A stretch of 5,676 bases of DNA from Candidatus Odinarchaeota archaeon (lineage in GTDB: Archaea; Asgardarchaeota; JAGGXT01), in NCBI GenBank assembly GCA_021162905.1, contig JAGGXT010000353.1, positions 1 through 5,676 on the forward strand, given 5' to 3'. Positions within the stretch are counted from its first letter, which is position 1. Each line of letters opens with the position of its first letter. The notes beneath the pieces were generated by a model. It saw nothing but the letters and a program-made list of their open reading frames with translations. It was not told the origin of the DNA and did no database searches. This document shows positions 4,642-5,676 of the stretch, piece by piece. A program made the position numbers and the translations under genes.

Positions 4642-5388
4642 TTATTTAGAAAAGGAGTTACTATTGCTTTTTCTCAGCTTGAGTATCTCCTTTTTTCTAG
4701 AGGGCCATTGCGTATTCTTTTCCTTGTTAATGATTAGGGCTATGTCATTTATCATATTTTCAAGTTCTTGATCCTCAATGACTTTAAACCATTTACGCTC
4801 CAATCCTTCAACGCGTTTAGACATCATTGTTACAATACGACCTATATTTATCGCATCTAGCAGCACATTTCTTTCTTTTGTTATATCACTCATTTTATTA
4901 AATACAGCAGTTGCCCATGGTGGAATTATGAAACCCATAGAGTTTAACGTAGCCATTAGAGTGGAAAATGTGTTCACCCCACCACTATCATTGCCAACAG
5001 CAATAATTCCAGCTACTTTTCCCTCAGTCCAGCATGTACCATCAATGTATAACATATTTTCGAAAACAGTTAAACGATCAATAAAGTTTTTCATGACACC
5101 GCTCGGTGCGTACCAATAAATTGGTGTAGCAAAAATTATTCCATTGCTCTCTAGGACCATTTCATATAGCTTACGCATATCATCTTCGATAACACAAGGA
5201 TATCTGCATGTATATTGATCGTCAGATAAGCAACCTAAACATGGTTTTATATCATAATCATATAAGTGAATGATTCTTACTTTTGCGCCCTCCATCTCAG
5301 CACCCTTTAGGGCTAGATTCAGAAGAAACGAAACATTTCCATACTTTCTGGGAGACCCATTCACGCCTAATATGGTGACCATAGCCAT
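4642..5388 (-). CDS. FMN-binding flavoprotein, NADPH-dependent FMN reductase / Isf-like
   Basis: The flavodoxin-like fold is clear. Strand 1 and the FMN phosphate loop are 'ILGVNGSPRKYGNVSFLL' (about 6-23). The flavin-contact segment 'GIIFATPIYWYAPSGVMKNFIDR' is at 83-105. A third loop lies near 'VAGIIAVGNDSGGVNTFSTL' (125-144). After strand 2 comes a cysteine cluster, C50-x2-C53-x7-C61-x3-C65, followed by 'VIEDDM'. This is where iron-sulfur flavoproteins bind a 4Fe-4S cluster, though the spacing differs from the usual CX2CX2C start. Such proteins carry electrons or reduce quinones and small oxidants with NAD(P)H or ferredoxin. At 248 residues it is longer than many relatives, with a charged Lys/Ser-rich tail. 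ATG 5388 suits a leaderless message; ATG 5382, two codons on, is possible. It appears to be transcribed alone. Confidence 0.85.
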   Translation of the reverse strand: MAMVTILGVNGSPRKYGNVSFLLNLALKGAEMEGAKVRIIHLYDYDIKPCLGCLSDDQYTCRYPCVIEDDMRKLYEMVLESNGIIFATPIYWYAPSGVMKNFIDRLTVFENMLYIDGTCWTEGKVAGIIAVGNDSGGVNTFSTLMATLNSMGFIIPPWATAVFNKMSDITKERNVLLDAINIGRIVTMMSKRVEGLERKWFKVIEDQELENMINDIALIINKEKNTQWPSRKKEILKLRKSNSNSFSK

Positions 5389-5406
5389 TCCCCCATTTGT
5401 TTATCA

Positions 5407-5416
5407 CTATAGAAAA
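5407..5416 (-). promoter_or_regulatory. Possible TATA box of the flavoprotein gene
   Basis: TTTTCTATAG on the minus strand is centred about 23 bases before ATG 5388 and 29 before ATG 5382, which fits leaderless initiation. The C inside the box makes it imperfect. An alternative is CTTTTAATAAT near 5440-5450, which would give a leader of about 30 bases. Confidence 0.35.
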
Positions 5417-5421
5417 ACCAT

Positions 5422-5454
5422 GTAATCATTTATTCTTGATTATTAAAAGATTAC
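5422..5454. repeat. GTAATC / GATTAC inverted repeat in the divergent promoter region
   Basis: Perfect 6-base arms, GTAATC (5422-5427) and GATTAC (5449-5454), lie 21 bases apart, with a third related GATTAT at 5438-5443. The arm centres are 27 bases apart. The repeat lies over the region where the flavoprotein promoter is expected, so it could be an operator. In such AT-rich sequence chance is also possible. Confidence 0.3.
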
Positions 5455-5480
5455 GTTTTCAATTAAAGAAGAAAAAGGCT

Positions 5481-5499
5481 TAATTTACTCGTAAAATTA
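5481..5499. repeat. AT-rich inverted repeat TAATTT...AAATTA
   Basis: TAATTT (5481-5486) and AAATTA (5494-5499) surround a 7-base spacer in the divergent promoter region. It is a possible regulator site. It is weak because of the low complexity. Confidence 0.2.
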
Positions 5500-5533
5500 G
5501 AAAATTGCAAGTATAGAATGACAACAAATGCAA

Positions 5534-5542
5534 AGTATATAA
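5534..5542 (+). promoter_or_regulatory. TATA box for the plus-strand gene at the right edge
   Basis: AGTATATAA is a strong archaeal TATA match. Initiation about 26 bases on would fall near 5565, just before ATG 5568 and about 10 bases before ATG 5575. It shows that a transcript heads rightward out of the window and makes 5389-5565 a divergent promoter region. Confidence 0.5.
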
Positions 5543-5574
5543 CCTTGATTAGAAAAATGTCTTAGGGATGATAG

Positions 5575-5658
5575 ATGTTTTTAAAACGAAGAAGGATACT
5601 CGTATTTTCCGTTGCAGTTATTATATTATTAGTTTTTAGTTTCATTTGGATACATTGA
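5575..5658 (+). CDS. Short membrane ORF: micropeptide or frameshifted gene start
   Basis: ATG 5575 opens 27 codons ending in TGA (5656-5658). The peptide has a basic head, MFLKRRR, then one hydrophobic helix, ILVFSVAVIILLVFSFIWI, which is the pattern of a single-pass membrane peptide or the first helix of a larger membrane protein. A promoter lies at the right distance, and GGATGAT just before the ATG is a poor ribosome site. In another frame, from 5649, the sequence stays open to the window edge (GYIDIRHLN), as if the stop came from a one-base shift. A start followed by such a helix is common in ABC-2 permeases, and the window's first gene is one, but no homology can be claimed. Confidence 0.35.
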   Translation: MFLKRRRILVFSVAVIILLVFSFIWIH

Positions 5659-5676
5659 TATACGTCATTTAAATAG

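Noticed and set aside
4778..5119. 113-codon plus-strand open frame
   Set aside because: It lies antisense to the flavoprotein gene, whose FMN-binding motifs show which strand is coding.
5568..5641. Alternative start ATG 5568 in a different frame
   Set aside because: It yields 23 mixed polar codons to a stop, with no membrane or domain pattern; the 5575 frame has a coherent basic head and helix.

Overview
The window looks like the chromosome of an AT-rich archaeon, most likely a thermoacidophilic crenarchaeote of the Sulfolobales type. This is inferred from TATA-box promoters about 26 bases upstream of start codons (leaderless style), GGTG-type ribosome sites matching an archaeal 16S tail, pyrimidine-rich terminators, AGA/AGG/ATA-rich codon use, and a TnpA protein whose N-terminus resembles those I recall from Sulfolobus elements. 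No rRNA, tRNA or CRISPR array is present, so the assignment rests on style and protein resemblance.

Layout: (1) bases 1-825, plus strand: the 3' part of an ABC-2 type transporter permease that begins before the window. (2) bases 902-2670, minus strand: an M19-family metallodipeptidase and, upstream of it, a YhfC-family glutamic-type intramembrane protease. Each has its own TATA box. The permease and the dipeptidase converge on a short region with T-rich termination signals for both strands. (3) bases 2762-4550, minus strand: a complete, apparently intact IS200/IS605-family element with tnpA (HUH single-strand transposase) and tnpB (RNA-guided RuvC nuclease), overlapping by 17 bases, flanked by left- and right-end hairpins. 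(4) bases 4642-5388, minus strand: an FMN-dependent flavoprotein with a four-cysteine cluster resembling iron-sulfur flavoproteins. (5) bases 5389-5676: a divergent promoter region and the start of a plus-strand membrane ORF. It stops after 27 residues and may be either a micropeptide or a frameshifted gene.

The insertion element is the main object. Its ends can be set to the base because four-base cleavage and guide motifs match those known for IS608: TTAC with AAAG at the left end and TCAA with GAAT at the right end, each guide motif abutting a hairpin foot. The 3' end of tnpB and the right end fold on paper into five consecutive hairpins, the expected shape of an omega RNA (reRNA), with the flanking host sequence as guide. 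TnpA would excise the element as single-stranded DNA. TnpB with its omega RNA would then recognise TTAC plus the guide-matching sequence at the resealed donor site, favouring retention of the element. Two residues are odd: TnpB has Arg where the RuvC-II catalytic Glu is expected, and TnpA has Tyr where the metal-binding Gln after the catalytic Tyr is expected. The element sits between genes and leaves the yhfC promoter intact. I see no sign of a wholly new system beyond these variations.
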